Source: Maribacter sp. MJ134 (GTDB lineage: Bacteria; Bacteroidota; Bacteroidia; Flavobacteriales; Flavobacteriaceae). From it: DNA of 64,000 nucleotides. Below, in pieces: positions 14,839-23,579 of the stretch. How positions within the stretch are numbered: position 1 is the stretch's first letter; each line of letters starts with the position of its first letter. Position numbers and translations under genes: made by a program. Location: positions 3,100,001-3,164,000 of the forward strand of contig NZ_CP034570.1 of assembly GCF_003970695.1 (NCBI RefSeq), written 5' to 3'. Below the pieces are notes generated by a model that was not told the DNA's origin, searched no databases, and saw nothing but the letters and a program-made list of their open reading frames with translations.

Positions 14839-16352
14839 TAGTCCTGGGTTAAAAATTTTCGGATGTCCTTGGCAAGCTTCTCCAAATCTGGCTGATGGGT
14901 ATACATCATATGACCTCCTTCGTAATAGGTCATTAGTACACGGTCACTGACAATACCGTTTCTGGAGAAGGTGTATTCCGCATCAAAAAACGGAGTGATC
15001 AAATCGTAATATCCACTCGCGACCAATACCTTTAAATCGGTGTTCCTGCGCATGGCCTCGCCCAAATCACTAGCGGTGTTTACTGGGGTAGGTTCCCAAT
15101 AACTCCCGTCCGGAACCGTTCTCCAGCGCCATTTCTGACCTATTTTTCCGTTAGAAGTAAGGTAGGGCCTGTCCATTGTTATATTTAAATCGGATGCATA
15201 ATAGTGGTTCAAAGCCGCAGTGTACGCCGCGCCAATCTGATAGCTTGCGGGATCCCCTAGCGTGGGCCTATCCGCCACCAAATCTGATTCTTCTCCCATA
15301 AAACGACCGTCTAACCTTCCAATGGTAAGTCCCTCATCGTATAACAATCGTTTCTGAAAACGGGGCATGAGAATCCTTAGGTTAGATTTTAGGATATAGG
15401 ACTTGTTCAGACCGGTGAAATACACCAACTTATCCGCTATGGTTTCCCGTTCCGTTTTCGATAATAGATTTCCTTTATAAAGGGCTGCAGCATAGCTATT
15501 GTACGTAAATTGCCGTGCTTCTTCAACAAATTGCTCCAAGCTTTTTCCCTGCCCCGCTTTCTTATGGTACCATGCCGTGGCCGCCATACTGGGGAGATAG
15601 GTAAGGTAGGATGTAATATTATGATGGTCAGATGTAGAGCCTGCATAGTCCAAGGCCTGTGAAATCAATATCAATCCGTTGAGGGCCATGTTTTGGCCAT
15701 TACCTTCCAGTTCTTTAGCAACGGCTGCCGCCCGGGTAGTGCCAAAACTTTCACCGGCAATATATTTTGGGGACATCCATCGTTTGTTGTCCGTTATCCA
15801 TTTGCGGATAAACTGGGTTACGGATTTAGCATCCTCCTTAAGACCCCAGTAGTCTTTTTCTTTACCCTTACCAATGACCCTACTATACCCTGTTCCCACA
15901 GGATCTATGAAAACGAGGTCGGTGAGGTCCAAGAGTCCGTTTTCATTATTTTTCAAAAGGTAAGGTGCCGCGCCATCATCTTCCTTTGCTTCGGAATCCA
16001 CGGACACCAATTTTGGACCAAAAAGCCCCATATGTAACCATACCGAGGCAGAACCAGGACCTCCGTTGAACACAAAAGTGACAGGACGTAAGGGGGCACT
16101 ATTTTTCAGTTCCTTTTGGGTATAGGCAACGGACCAAAAAGAGGCAACGGAATCTCCTTTTTCATTGGTCAGATACGTTTCTTTGGCAGTAGCTTTATAG
16201 GTAATGGACTTTCCTCCAAAGACCCCTTGGTGATTGGTGATAAACGATGCCGCTTTGGGAATGGGTTTTATGGGCTCCTCTTTTTTAGTTTGTTGTGAAA
16301 AAACAATAGTCGTAAAAAGAAGTAGATATAAAATAAGCGTACAATTTTTCAT
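14838..16352 (-). CDS. Serine carboxypeptidase, S10 family
   Basis: 504 residues with a signal peptide (cleavage near VFSQQT). S10 hallmarks: VFNGGPGSASVWLHMGLFGP for the oxyanion hole, GESFGT with nucleophile S202, the Asp in ASGYYDLITPF, and His in YEGGHMMYTH. It would remove C-terminal amino acids from peptides in the periplasm or outside the cell. It is the first gene of a four-gene run (S10, PqqB-like, PQQ dehydrogenase, esterase-like) on the minus strand. The 88-bp gap to the divergent acyltransferase gene should contain the promoter. Confidence 0.9.
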   Translation of the reverse strand: MKNCTLILYLLLFTTIVFSQQTKKEEPIKPIPKAASFITNHQGVFGGKSITYKATAKETYLTNEKGDSVASFWSVAYTQKELKNSAPLRPVTFVFNGGPGSASVWLHMGLFGPKLVSVDSEAKEDDGAAPYLLKNNENGLLDLTDLVFIDPVGTGYSRVIGKGKEKDYWGLKEDAKSVTQFIRKWITDNKRWMSPKYIAGESFGTTRAAAVAKELEGNGQNMALNGLILISQALDYAGSTSDHHNITSYLTYLPSMAATAWYHKKAGQGKSLEQFVEEARQFTYNSYAAALYKGNLLSKTERETIADKLVYFTGLNKSYILKSNLRILMPRFQKRLLYDEGLTIGRLDGRFMGEESDLVADRPTLGDPASYQIGAAYTAALNHYYASDLNITMDRPYLTSNGKIGQKWRWRTVPDGSYWEPTPVNTASDLGEAMRRNTDLKVLVASGYYDLITPFFDAEYTFSRNGIVSDRVLMTYYEGGHMMYTHQPDLEKLAKDIRKFLTQD

Positions 16353-16440
16353 TTTAAAGGTATTTAAGGCCTGCTAAGGCAAGGCTTAAAAGTAATGATT
16401 TATCAGTATATTTAGCGGAAACCAATAAACCATTAGTAGG

Positions 16441-17547
16441 GTGTCACAGTTTGCGGAGAACGTATCCAAACGATTATATTCTTTAGATGTTTTTCGAGGA
16501 ATGACCATGTTCTTGTTAATTGCCGAGGCTGCTGGCTTTCATGAGCATTTTTCAACGGTAACCGAAGGAACGGTATTTTCTGGAATTGCACTGCAACTAC
16601 ATCACCATCCTTGGAACGGCCTACGGTTTTGGGACCTGATACAACCGTTCTTTATGTTCATCGTAGGGGTGGCCATGCCATTCTCCCTCCGAAAAAGACT
16701 GGCCGCAGGAAACCAAAAAAAGGTAACCCTGCACATTCTCAGGCGTTGTGCGTTGCTTTTTTGTTTTGGGGTCTTATTGCATTGCGTCTATAACCAAGCT
16801 TTGGTCTGGGAGCTATGGAACGTATTGGTGCAACTGGCTTTCACCATTCTTATAGCGTATGCCTTGATGCGGTTATCCATGAAAACACAGCTACTGGTAT
16901 CGGTAGGGCTATTGGTCTTGACCGAGGTGCTTTACAGAATGTACAATCCGGCAGCACCTTACGTACAGGGGCACGATAGTTTTGGCGCTTTTATAGATAT
17001 TTTGGTTATGGGCAAAGTAGACAGTGGGTATTGGGTGTTCGTTAATTTTATACCCACGGCGGTACACACCATATGGGGCGTAGTATGCGGACAACTATTG
17101 CTTTCCCACAGGCCCATAAAAGAAAAACTAAAGCTGTTTTTGGTCTTCGGTACGATAGCGCTGGTTTTAGGATTTGCACTGGACATACTGCAGATAACAC
17201 CTATCGTTAAACGCATAGCAACCACATCCTTTATCTTGGCTTCAGGAGGTTTTGCCGTTTTGGTGCTTACCTTTTTCTATTGGATGATAGATGTGAAGCA
17301 TCGAAAGGGTAAATGGCTTTCTATTTTTTCTGTTGTTGGCACCAATGCTATCTTTATCTACCTATTTTCTGAAACTGTAGGCGTTCAGTGGTTTCGGGAT
17401 TTTGGAGCGATATGGACAGAGGGACTTTTGAGCCCCATAGGAGTTCCTACAGATTGGGTGGCCCTTATCAATGCCCTTCTGGTGTTATTCATTTTTTGGT
17501 ATATCACCTACTTTTTGGACAGGCACAAGATTTATTTTAAAGTTTGA
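16441..17547 (+). CDS. NagX/HGSNAT-like membrane acyltransferase (DUF5009)
   Basis: 368 residues, GTG start; about ten hydrophobic helices. The opening RLYSLDVFRGMTMFLLIAEAAG and the segment WDLIQPFFMFIVGVAMPFSLRKR are typical of the heparan-alpha-glucosaminide N-acetyltransferase/NagX group, which moves acetyl groups across the membrane to amino sugars. Substrate unknown in bacteria. The stop overlaps the ATG of the next gene (TGATG), so it is co-translated with a DUF1080 lipoprotein. A second family member lies at 61374-62459, also behind or beside sugar-related genes. Confidence 0.8.
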   Translation: MSQFAENVSKRLYSLDVFRGMTMFLLIAEAAGFHEHFSTVTEGTVFSGIALQLHHHPWNGLRFWDLIQPFFMFIVGVAMPFSLRKRLAAGNQKKVTLHILRRCALLFCFGVLLHCVYNQALVWELWNVLVQLAFTILIAYALMRLSMKTQLLVSVGLLVLTEVLYRMYNPAAPYVQGHDSFGAFIDILVMGKVDSGYWVFVNFIPTAVHTIWGVVCGQLLLSHRPIKEKLKLFLVFGTIALVLGFALDILQITPIVKRIATTSFILASGGFAVLVLTFFYWMIDVKHRKGKWLSIFSVVGTNAIFIYLFSETVGVQWFRDFGAIWTEGLLSPIGVPTDWVALINALLVLFIFWYITYFLDRHKIYFKV

Positions 17548-18419
17548 TGAACATGAGAACAAAGAAAATTATGGCTTGTTTGCTTTTAAGCATTCTGTTT
17601 TTAAGTTGTGGGTCTAGCAAGAAGTTGTATGTAGAACAGGATTGGAAATCACTTTTCAACGGAGAAAATCTAGAAGGTTGGACGACCAAGATTCAACATT
17701 ATGAGGTAGGCGATAATCATGGCAACACTTTTCGTGCGGAGGACGGTATTATCAAAGTGCGTTACGACGAATATGAGGGTAACTTTAATGATCGATTTGG
17801 TCATCTTTATTATGATGAGCCCTACGCCTATTTTCACTTGTCCATGGAATACCGCTTTGTAGGAGACGTACATCCTGGGGCTCCCGTATTTGTGAAGAAG
17901 AACAGTGGCGTTATGTTCCATTCCCAAGACCCAAGAACCATGCCTAAGGAACAGAATTGGCCCATATCGGTAGAAATGCAGTTTTTGGCGGGCTTGGATG
18001 ACGGAAAAGAACGACCCACAGGAAATATGTGTTCTCCAGGTACCGATGTGGTTTTTAAAGGAAAAATAGACGACAGACACTGCATAAGGTCCAGTTCTGC
18101 AACTTTCTATGGCAATGATTGGGTAAAAGCGGAACTTGTAGTTTTAGGCGATTCATTGGCGAGCCATTTTATAAATGGCAAGAAAGTACTAGAGTACACC
18201 CAGCCGCAGATAGGTGGTGAGGTGGTAGAAAGGCATGACCCTGATATGAAAAAGGACGGCACCTTATTAAAAAAAGGATTTATCGCATTGCAGAGCGAAG
18301 GTCAGCCTATAGATTTTAGGAACATCAAAATAAAGAACCTAGAAGGGTGCATGAATCCCAAAGCCAAGAACTATGGTCGGCACTATATCAAATCGAATGA
18401 AGACCGCTGTGTCTTTTAA
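17547..18419 (+). CDS. DUF1080 (3-keto-disaccharide hydrolase-like) lipoprotein
   Basis: 290 residues from the ATG that overlaps the previous stop. Lipobox ILFLSC. DUF1080 features are WKSLFNGENLEGW near the start, GNTFRAEDGIIKV, YEYEGNFNDRFGHLYYD-type strands, NSGVMFHS, and the closing GFIALQSEGQPIDFRNIKIKNL. The domain has a concanavalin-like fold; characterised members hydrolyse 3-keto-glycosides and others bind sugars. The last 25 residues (EGCMNPKAKNYGRHYIKSNEDRC) hold a Cys pair outside the core domain. It is coupled to an acyltransferase and followed by a DinB-like gene. Confidence 0.85.
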   Translation: MNMRTKKIMACLLLSILFLSCGSSKKLYVEQDWKSLFNGENLEGWTTKIQHYEVGDNHGNTFRAEDGIIKVRYDEYEGNFNDRFGHLYYDEPYAYFHLSMEYRFVGDVHPGAPVFVKKNSGVMFHSQDPRTMPKEQNWPISVEMQFLAGLDDGKERPTGNMCSPGTDVVFKGKIDDRHCIRSSSATFYGNDWVKAELVVLGDSLASHFINGKKVLEYTQPQIGGEVVERHDPDMKKDGTLLKKGFIALQSEGQPIDFRNIKIKNLEGCMNPKAKNYGRHYIKSNEDRCVF

Positions 18420-18438
18420 ACATCATAAAAGCAATACT

Positions 18439-18984
18439 ATGAAAAGAATAAGTGAGCTAATGATATGTGGCATTACCCTTTTACTCTGCCACACGGTCAT
18501 GGGACAGCAGGAGCAAGTGCCCAAAACTGCTTTTACCAAGATGTATCTTCCGGTATGGTTAGCGGCTAGATCGCACTGTCTAGAGGTGGCCCAGGCAATG
18601 CCAGAAGAGATGTACGGCTATCAACCTACGGGAGAAAGTAAAACCTTTGGCGAGCAAATAGTTCATATTGGTTATACGATCGAGTTACTGACAAGGAGGT
18701 ACGTACAAGGACAAGAAGTAAAACCCAATACGCCGGATGCCAGTAAAATGAGCAAGAAAGAAATAATAGCTCTTTTGGAACAAGGATTTGATTACACGGA
18801 AAATGTAGTACGTACAATTGAACAAGAAACGCTAGACGAGACCTGCAAAATGTACCATAGTGGCAATACGGTAAGTCGTGCTTTTGCTTTGTTCTACGTG
18901 CAGGACCATCTCACGAACCATAGGGCCAAAGCCAATCTCTATCTGAGAATGAACGGTATTGAACCTCCAGCATATACTTGGTAG
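18439..18984 (+). CDS. Exported DinB-like protein
   Basis: 181 residues from the ATG at 18439; an upstream in-frame ATG at 18373 is inside the preceding gene and would hide a good signal peptide (MKRISELMICGITLLLCHTVMGQ). The mature protein is a DinB four-helix domain. Probable metal ligands are His in GEQIVHIGYTIEL and in YVQDHLTNHRAKANLY. DinB-fold proteins include metal-dependent thiol transferases; the substrate here is unknown. The 3' end (from 18924) is repeated at 19633-19694 beyond a toxin-antitoxin module, so this end may have been rebuilt by the insertion. Confidence 0.75.
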   Translation: MKRISELMICGITLLLCHTVMGQQEQVPKTAFTKMYLPVWLAARSHCLEVAQAMPEEMYGYQPTGESKTFGEQIVHIGYTIELLTRRYVQGQEVKPNTPDASKMSKKEIIALLEQGFDYTENVVRTIEQETLDETCKMYHSGNTVSRAFALFYVQDHLTNHRAKANLYLRMNGIEPPAYTW

Positions 18985-18985
18985 T
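18924..18985 (+). repeat. 62-bp direct repeat, copy 1 (end of DinB-like gene)
   Basis: Matches 19633-19694 at 60 of 62 positions and includes the last 20 codons and stop of the DinB-like gene. The two copies enclose the toxin-antitoxin module. Confidence 0.9.
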
Positions 18986-19042
18986 TGTACAACATTATGC
19001 GAATTCATCAAATTTTAAGATATTTACATAAAGGGAAATTAA

Positions 19043-19285
19043 ATGGCAACTGTAGATAAAATACGGAATGGATTAATTGACAAAATCCTAACCATACGTA
19101 ACAAAGAGTTTTTAAAGGCACTTGATCAGATTATTTCTTCAAGTTCATCTGAGACTGAAATCGTTGAACTTTCGGATGAGCAAAAGCAAATGTTGGAAAT
19201 GAGTGAGGATGACATTGCAAACGGAAGACTGATTTCGCAGAACGAAATGGACAAACGGAATCTTGAATGGCTAAACGCAATGTAA
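19043..19285 (+). CDS. Antitoxin of a RelE/ParE-type module
   Basis: 80 residues, acidic at the C-terminus. The layout of N-terminal helices (VDKIRNGLIDKILTIRNKEFLKALDQII) and a tail with LSDEQKQMLEMSEDDIANGRLIS-type residues is that of the small antitoxins that pair with RelE/ParE toxins in Bacteroidota. The tail would wrap the toxin. The 3' end overlaps the toxin start by 19 bases, giving coupled translation. No DNA-binding motif is obvious. Confidence 0.75.
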   Translation: MATVDKIRNGLIDKILTIRNKEFLKALDQIISSSSSETEIVELSDEQKQMLEMSEDDIANGRLISQNEMDKRNLEWLNAM

Positions 19286-19581
19286 TCTGGACAAAAACAG
19301 CTGACCTTCAATTTGTTGGAATTCTTGAATATTGGGCAAAGAGAAATAAGTCCCCCATATATTCGAAGAAATTAATTCTATTGGTTGCTCAGCGCACAAA
19401 TCAAATCGCTAAATCACCTTTAACCTATAAATCTACTAACTTCAATGATATTAGGGTGGCCTCATTAGGTAATTTCAGTATCTATTACAAAATAACGGAA
19501 GAGTCAATTATAATAAGCGCTTTTTGGGATAATCGACAGGACCCAAAAAAATTATTGGAGATTCTACGTAGAGGAAAATAA
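19267..19581 (+). CDS. RelE/ParE-family toxin
   Basis: 104 residues, basic. The RelE/ParE fold is suggested by WTKTADLQFVGILEYWAKRN at the start, YSKKLILLVAQRTNQIAKSP, then the beta strands IRVASLGNFSIYYKIT and IIISAFWDNRQDPKKL at the end. Members either cut mRNA on the ribosome or poison gyrase; which one cannot be decided here. It overlaps the antitoxin gene, and the pair is bounded by direct repeats. Confidence 0.82.
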   Translation: MAKRNVIWTKTADLQFVGILEYWAKRNKSPIYSKKLILLVAQRTNQIAKSPLTYKSTNFNDIRVASLGNFSIYYKITEESIIISAFWDNRQDPKKLLEILRRGK

Positions 19582-19632
19582 CACTGCTAAACACAATCTA
19601 TAAACAAGACCAAAAGAATCTGCTAAGTGCGT

Positions 19633-19694
19633 GGCCGAAGCCAATCTCTATCTGATAATGAACGGTATTGAACCTCCAGCATATACTTGGTAGT
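19633..19694 (+). repeat. 62-bp direct repeat, copy 2 (DinB gene remnant)
   Basis: The second copy of 18924-18985, lacking the rest of the gene. It carries the last codons and the TAG but no start. It marks the right edge of the segment that brought in the toxin-antitoxin genes. Confidence 0.85.
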
Positions 19695-19702
19695 AAGCGG
19701 TA

Positions 19703-21331
19703 TCAGTTTAAAATTTCAGTGTATTTGCTCGTATTGTTCAGTAGTTCTGTAGCAGCGAGAATGGCATCATCATTATTCAGGTAATATTTGTAGAGTCCAT
19801 CTCTATAAAAATAACGCTTAACGATTTCATCCTCTAGATTCTTCTGTATCTCACCTTGGAATTTATCCAGGGCGTTTATTTTGCCCTTTTCAATATTTGC
19901 CAAAAGGGTTTTGTAACTATCCTTGACCTCCGCGCCCAAGAAGTCGTTTTCTTCTCCTGTAAGTGCTTTTTTAATCGCCTCTTCCGCTTTGGTCTCAAAA
20001 GAAAAGTCACTCTTCCTTACGTAGGCTTTAAAATCGTTAAAGTCAGCGTTGCTGAACTTAAAGTCCGATATATCACTCAGATTATGCTGGTAATGATAGT
20101 CCGTGGCGTAATCAAAAATCACATTGTTCTGAAGCAATGCCATGGTGAGGTCATTGGTTTTGACGGCGGCCACTTCTACATCTGGAAGTACACCGCCCCC
20201 ATCTTGCACCTTGCGGCCATTTCGGGTTCTAAAGTCATTGAATTTTGTGTTTCGCACCGCTAGTCCGTTATCGTCCCTGTTCCAATAGTCCAACGCTTGG
20301 ATACAACGTCCAGAAGATGTGTAATATCTAGAAATGGTTACTTTTAGCTGTGTTCCGTATGTAAGTTTTAACGGACGCTGAACCAGACCTTTTCCAAAAC
20401 TCCTGGCCCCCATGATTACCGCTCTGTCCAGATCTTGAAGACTACCGGATACGATTTCACTGGCAGAAGCACTGCTTCCGTTTACAAGAACAACCAAGGG
20501 TATTTCCGTATCTACCGCCTTGTTGGTGGCTCGGTATTCTCTGTTGAATTTTTTCACCTTGGATTTTGTAGTAACGACCAGCTCTCCCTTAGGCACAAAA
20601 AGATTGGTTACGTTAATGGCCTCTGATAGCAAGCCTCCCGGATTATCACGCAGATCAAGCACGATTTTTTCGGCACCTTTTCCCTTTAAATCCAACAAGG
20701 CAGATTTTGTCTGGGAAGAAGCTTTGGCGTTAAATTTGGCGAGCACAATGTAGCCTGTTTTGTCATCGATCATACTATAGAAAGGTACTGCGTCTACCGT
20801 TATACCCTCTCGTTCAATAGTGGTACTGCTTAGTTTTCCTTGTCTTTTATAGATAATGGAAACAGATGTGCCGTTGGCACCTTTTAAGAGTTCACTGGCG
20901 TTGTCATCAAAATCGGCCACTTTAATATCCCCGATCTGGATAATTTGGTCTCCTGCTTTTAGGCCAGCCTTATCCGCCGGATAACCCTCATGAGGTTCAA
21001 TGATGAGCAACTTGTCCTTGTAGGAACGAACCAAGGCACCAATACCCGAGTATTCCCCTGCATTGTTGATACGATAGGCCTCAACGTCCTGTTCATTTAA
21101 AAATTTGGTGTAGGGGTCCAGACCTTCGAGCATATTTTTAATGGCAGTATCCATTAATTCTGCAGGATTGGTCTCATCCACATAATTCATATTAAGCTCC
21201 TTAAAGAGCGTAGTAAAAATTTCTATTTGTTTGGCAATCTCAAAAAAGTCGCTTTTAAAACTACTTCCAAAAAAGAGAAAGGCGATGGCTATAACGGGAA
21301 TTATAACTTTTTTATGTAGTGCTTTTTTCAT
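19703..21331 (-). CDS. C-terminal processing peptidase, S41 family
   Basis: 542 residues with an N-terminal signal anchor (VIIPVIAIAFLFFGSS). A PDZ domain (EYSGIGALVRSYKDKLLIIEPHEG..., about 95-170) precedes the peptidase domain. The catalytic Ser is in VNGSSASASEIVSG and the Lys in RSFGKGLVQ. It degrades or trims periplasmic proteins from their C-termini. The gene start overlaps the rnpA stop by 20 bp, an order common in flavobacteria. The C-terminal 120 residues are a helical extension beyond the core family. Confidence 0.92.
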   Translation of the reverse strand: MKKALHKKVIIPVIAIAFLFFGSSFKSDFFEIAKQIEIFTTLFKELNMNYVDETNPAELMDTAIKNMLEGLDPYTKFLNEQDVEAYRINNAGEYSGIGALVRSYKDKLLIIEPHEGYPADKAGLKAGDQIIQIGDIKVADFDDNASELLKGANGTSVSIIYKRQGKLSSTTIEREGITVDAVPFYSMIDDKTGYIVLAKFNAKASSQTKSALLDLKGKGAEKIVLDLRDNPGGLLSEAINVTNLFVPKGELVVTTKSKVKKFNREYRATNKAVDTEIPLVVLVNGSSASASEIVSGSLQDLDRAVIMGARSFGKGLVQRPLKLTYGTQLKVTISRYYTSSGRCIQALDYWNRDDNGLAVRNTKFNDFRTRNGRKVQDGGGVLPDVEVAAVKTNDLTMALLQNNVIFDYATDYHYQHNLSDISDFKFSNADFNDFKAYVRKSDFSFETKAEEAIKKALTGEENDFLGAEVKDSYKTLLANIEKGKINALDKFQGEIQKNLEDEIVKRYFYRDGLYKYYLNNDDAILAATELLNNTSKYTEILN

Positions 21332-21704
21332 GATTTTGGACGTTAAAATTATTCAAAAGAAGCTCCATTCGCGGCGCTATTTGATCAAAAGAGGGCATTT
21401 CTTTCCCAAGGTATAAAAATAGAAACGCAAAGTTCCCCTGAGTATTGTTAAAAACGATGGCTTTATTGAGCCTATAGGCCTCCCGCATCAGTCTTTTGAT
21501 ACGATTCCGTTTTACCGCACTTTTAAAACTTCTTTTAGGAACGGCAACGCCTACTTTTATGGCCACCTCTTGTTCGTCAACACTTAAATAGATGAGCTTT
21601 AAGGGATAGGCCTTTAACGTTTTTCCTTCCTCGAACAATTGCGTAATACGCTCCTTGTTTTTTAGCTTTTCTTTTCTACCGAACGAGTGGGCCTGTTTGA
21701 TCAT
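21312..21704 (-). CDS. rnpA: Ribonuclease P protein component
   Basis: 130 residues, basic. It binds the RNase P RNA and helps mature tRNA 5' ends. The family's RNR motif is clear: FKSAVKRNRIKRLMREAYRL. The start HSFGRKEKLKNKERI and the VGVAVPKRSFK segment match as well. It directly follows the M1 peptidase gene (stop one base upstream of this ATG region) and overlaps the S41 gene, so it lies in a tight run of minus-strand genes. The usual rpmH neighbour is not here. Confidence 0.95.
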   Translation of the reverse strand: MIKQAHSFGRKEKLKNKERITQLFEEGKTLKAYPLKLIYLSVDEQEVAIKVGVAVPKRSFKSAVKRNRIKRLMREAYRLNKAIVFNNTQGNFAFLFLYLGKEMPSFDQIAPRMELLLNNFNVQNHEKSTT

Positions 21705-23576
21705 TTATTTCTGAAGCTGCCAAACATTGTTATCTATGTTCACATCGGCCATGAGCTGAGATGGGTCCAGGACTATTGCTTTGATACTAGAGAGCGGCTT
21801 GCCGATTCTAAACTCATAGGTCGGGAATGCCCAAGGCCAATCTGGCAACACGGTTCTTTGGATCGGGGCATAAGGATTGTCCTTTTCACCGCGCATCATC
21901 CGTAACGGGGCATAGAAGGTTTCCTGGGTATCATCATGATACACCACCAAAATATCCTGTGGCATAGGCATGAGCCCAATACGTTCCAAGGTTATTTTTG
22001 TTTCTTCCCCATCTGCCACAACTTCCTTAATGCCGTAGTCTATGGTATTCGTCGTTTGGGTCCAATCGGTAAGGTACCAATCCAGTTCCATGCCCGATAC
22101 CTTTTCCGCAGTACGCTTGATGTCATTTGGCACCGGGTGCTTGAATTTGAAATCGGCATAGTATTTTCTGAGAGTTTCCATTAGTTTATCTTGACCAATG
22201 AGATACCCTAGCTGTGCTAGAAAGACAGAACCTTTGCTGTAAGCGGATATACCATAGGCATAATTTAGCGCATAGCGGTCGGCGTGGGTAGTTTGCGGTT
22301 GTTCTTTCCCGGATAGCGCTAGATTAAAATAACCTTTGTAGGAATTTAAAAAAGGGTTGTCCTTGTTTTGGTCCATTATCTCGTTCATACATAGACTGGA
22401 GATAAAAGAAGTAAAACCCTCATCCATCCACTCGTGCTTGGCTTCATTGGTCGCCAGAATGTGCTGAAACCAAGAATGTGCCATCTCATGTGCCATCACA
22501 CCAACAAGGCTACTAAATTTTCGTTCTCCGGTAATTAAGGTGCTCATAGCGTATTCCATGCCGCCATCCCCGCCTTGTATAACGGAATACTGATCGTAGG
22601 GGTAAGCCCCTATATTCTTATTGAAAAACTGCATGGCCGCTGCCGTCTTAGGCTGAAGGTTTTTCCAGTTCTCAATGATCTCTGGATTGTTCTTGTAAAG
22701 GAAGTGAAGCATAGGTCCGTTTTCTACCTGTAAGGTATCATGTAGGTACTCGGGGTCTGCGGCCCACATGAAATCATGGACCATAGGGGCTTTAAAATGC
22801 CAAGTAAGTGTTTTTCCTTTCTGTTTTTTCACCTTGCTCCCGGGAGCTTCATAGCCATGCCCTATGTCTTGTGGATTTTGCAAATAGCCCGTACCTCCTA
22901 CCACATAGGTTTTGTCCAAGGTCAATTTTACATCAAAATCACCCCAGACACCATGAAATTCTCTTGCGATGTAGGGGTCTGCGTGCCAGCCTTCAAAATC
23001 GTATTCCGCTAATTTCGGATACCATTGGCTCATGGAAAGGGCTACCCCTTCGCTATTATTTCTTCCAGATCTTCTGATCTGTAAAGGAACCTGCCCATTG
23101 AAGGTCATTTCAAAGGTCGACTTAGTTCCAGGAGGTATGGGTTTTGCCAAATCTACGACCAGAACGGTACCTTCTTCGTTGAAGGTTACTTTTGAACCAT
23201 CTTGGGTCAATGCGGTAACATGTAGGTATCCCATTTCGCTTTCGGAAAGCGCGGCAATTCTGCTCGTTTTTTCGCTGGTCGTCATCCTATCATCGGGGTC
23301 GGCTATGTTCTGTAACCGCACATCCATCTCACTTCCAGGTTGAAAAGCATTGAAATAGAGATGATAAAAAACACGATTTAACGACTCTGGGGAATTATTG
23401 GTGTAGACTAATTTTTGGGTGCCACTATATTGGTAGTTTTCTACATCCATAGCTACCTCCATGGTGTAGTCCACGTGTTGTTGCCAATAGTTGGTTTGAT
23501 TTTGCGCTGATAAGGATAGTAATCCTACTTGGAAAAATAGCAGTGTTACCACTATGTTTATGTTTTTCATTTTCAT
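21705..23576 (-). CDS. M1-family metallopeptidase, exported
   Basis: 623 residues with a signal peptide (LLFFQVGLLSLSAQN). The gluzincin zinc site is VMAHEMAHSW (HExxH near residue 364), with the third ligand Glu in HEWMDEGFTSF. The aminopeptidase motif appears as GGDGGMEYAMSTLI. The N-terminal part is the beta-rich M1 domain. The C-terminal part has an all-beta tail and no large helical domain, typical of bacterial exported forms. It would act on peptides in the periplasm or outside. It is separated by 3 bp from the upstream subtilisin-like gene. Confidence 0.92.
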   Translation of the reverse strand: MKMKNINIVVTLLFFQVGLLSLSAQNQTNYWQQHVDYTMEVAMDVENYQYSGTQKLVYTNNSPESLNRVFYHLYFNAFQPGSEMDVRLQNIADPDDRMTTSEKTSRIAALSESEMGYLHVTALTQDGSKVTFNEEGTVLVVDLAKPIPPGTKSTFEMTFNGQVPLQIRRSGRNNSEGVALSMSQWYPKLAEYDFEGWHADPYIAREFHGVWGDFDVKLTLDKTYVVGGTGYLQNPQDIGHGYEAPGSKVKKQKGKTLTWHFKAPMVHDFMWAADPEYLHDTLQVENGPMLHFLYKNNPEIIENWKNLQPKTAAAMQFFNKNIGAYPYDQYSVIQGGDGGMEYAMSTLITGERKFSSLVGVMAHEMAHSWFQHILATNEAKHEWMDEGFTSFISSLCMNEIMDQNKDNPFLNSYKGYFNLALSGKEQPQTTHADRYALNYAYGISAYSKGSVFLAQLGYLIGQDKLMETLRKYYADFKFKHPVPNDIKRTAEKVSGMELDWYLTDWTQTTNTIDYGIKEVVADGEETKITLERIGLMPMPQDILVVYHDDTQETFYAPLRMMRGEKDNPYAPIQRTVLPDWPWAFPTYEFRIGKPLSSIKAIVLDPSQLMADVNIDNNVWQLQK

Positions 23577-23579
23577 TGG

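Noticed and set aside
18985-19632. The toxin-antitoxin insert as another member of the cassette family
   Set aside because: No GTTR-N5-AAT or matching end box flanks it; the repeats there are direct and derived from the DinB gene.
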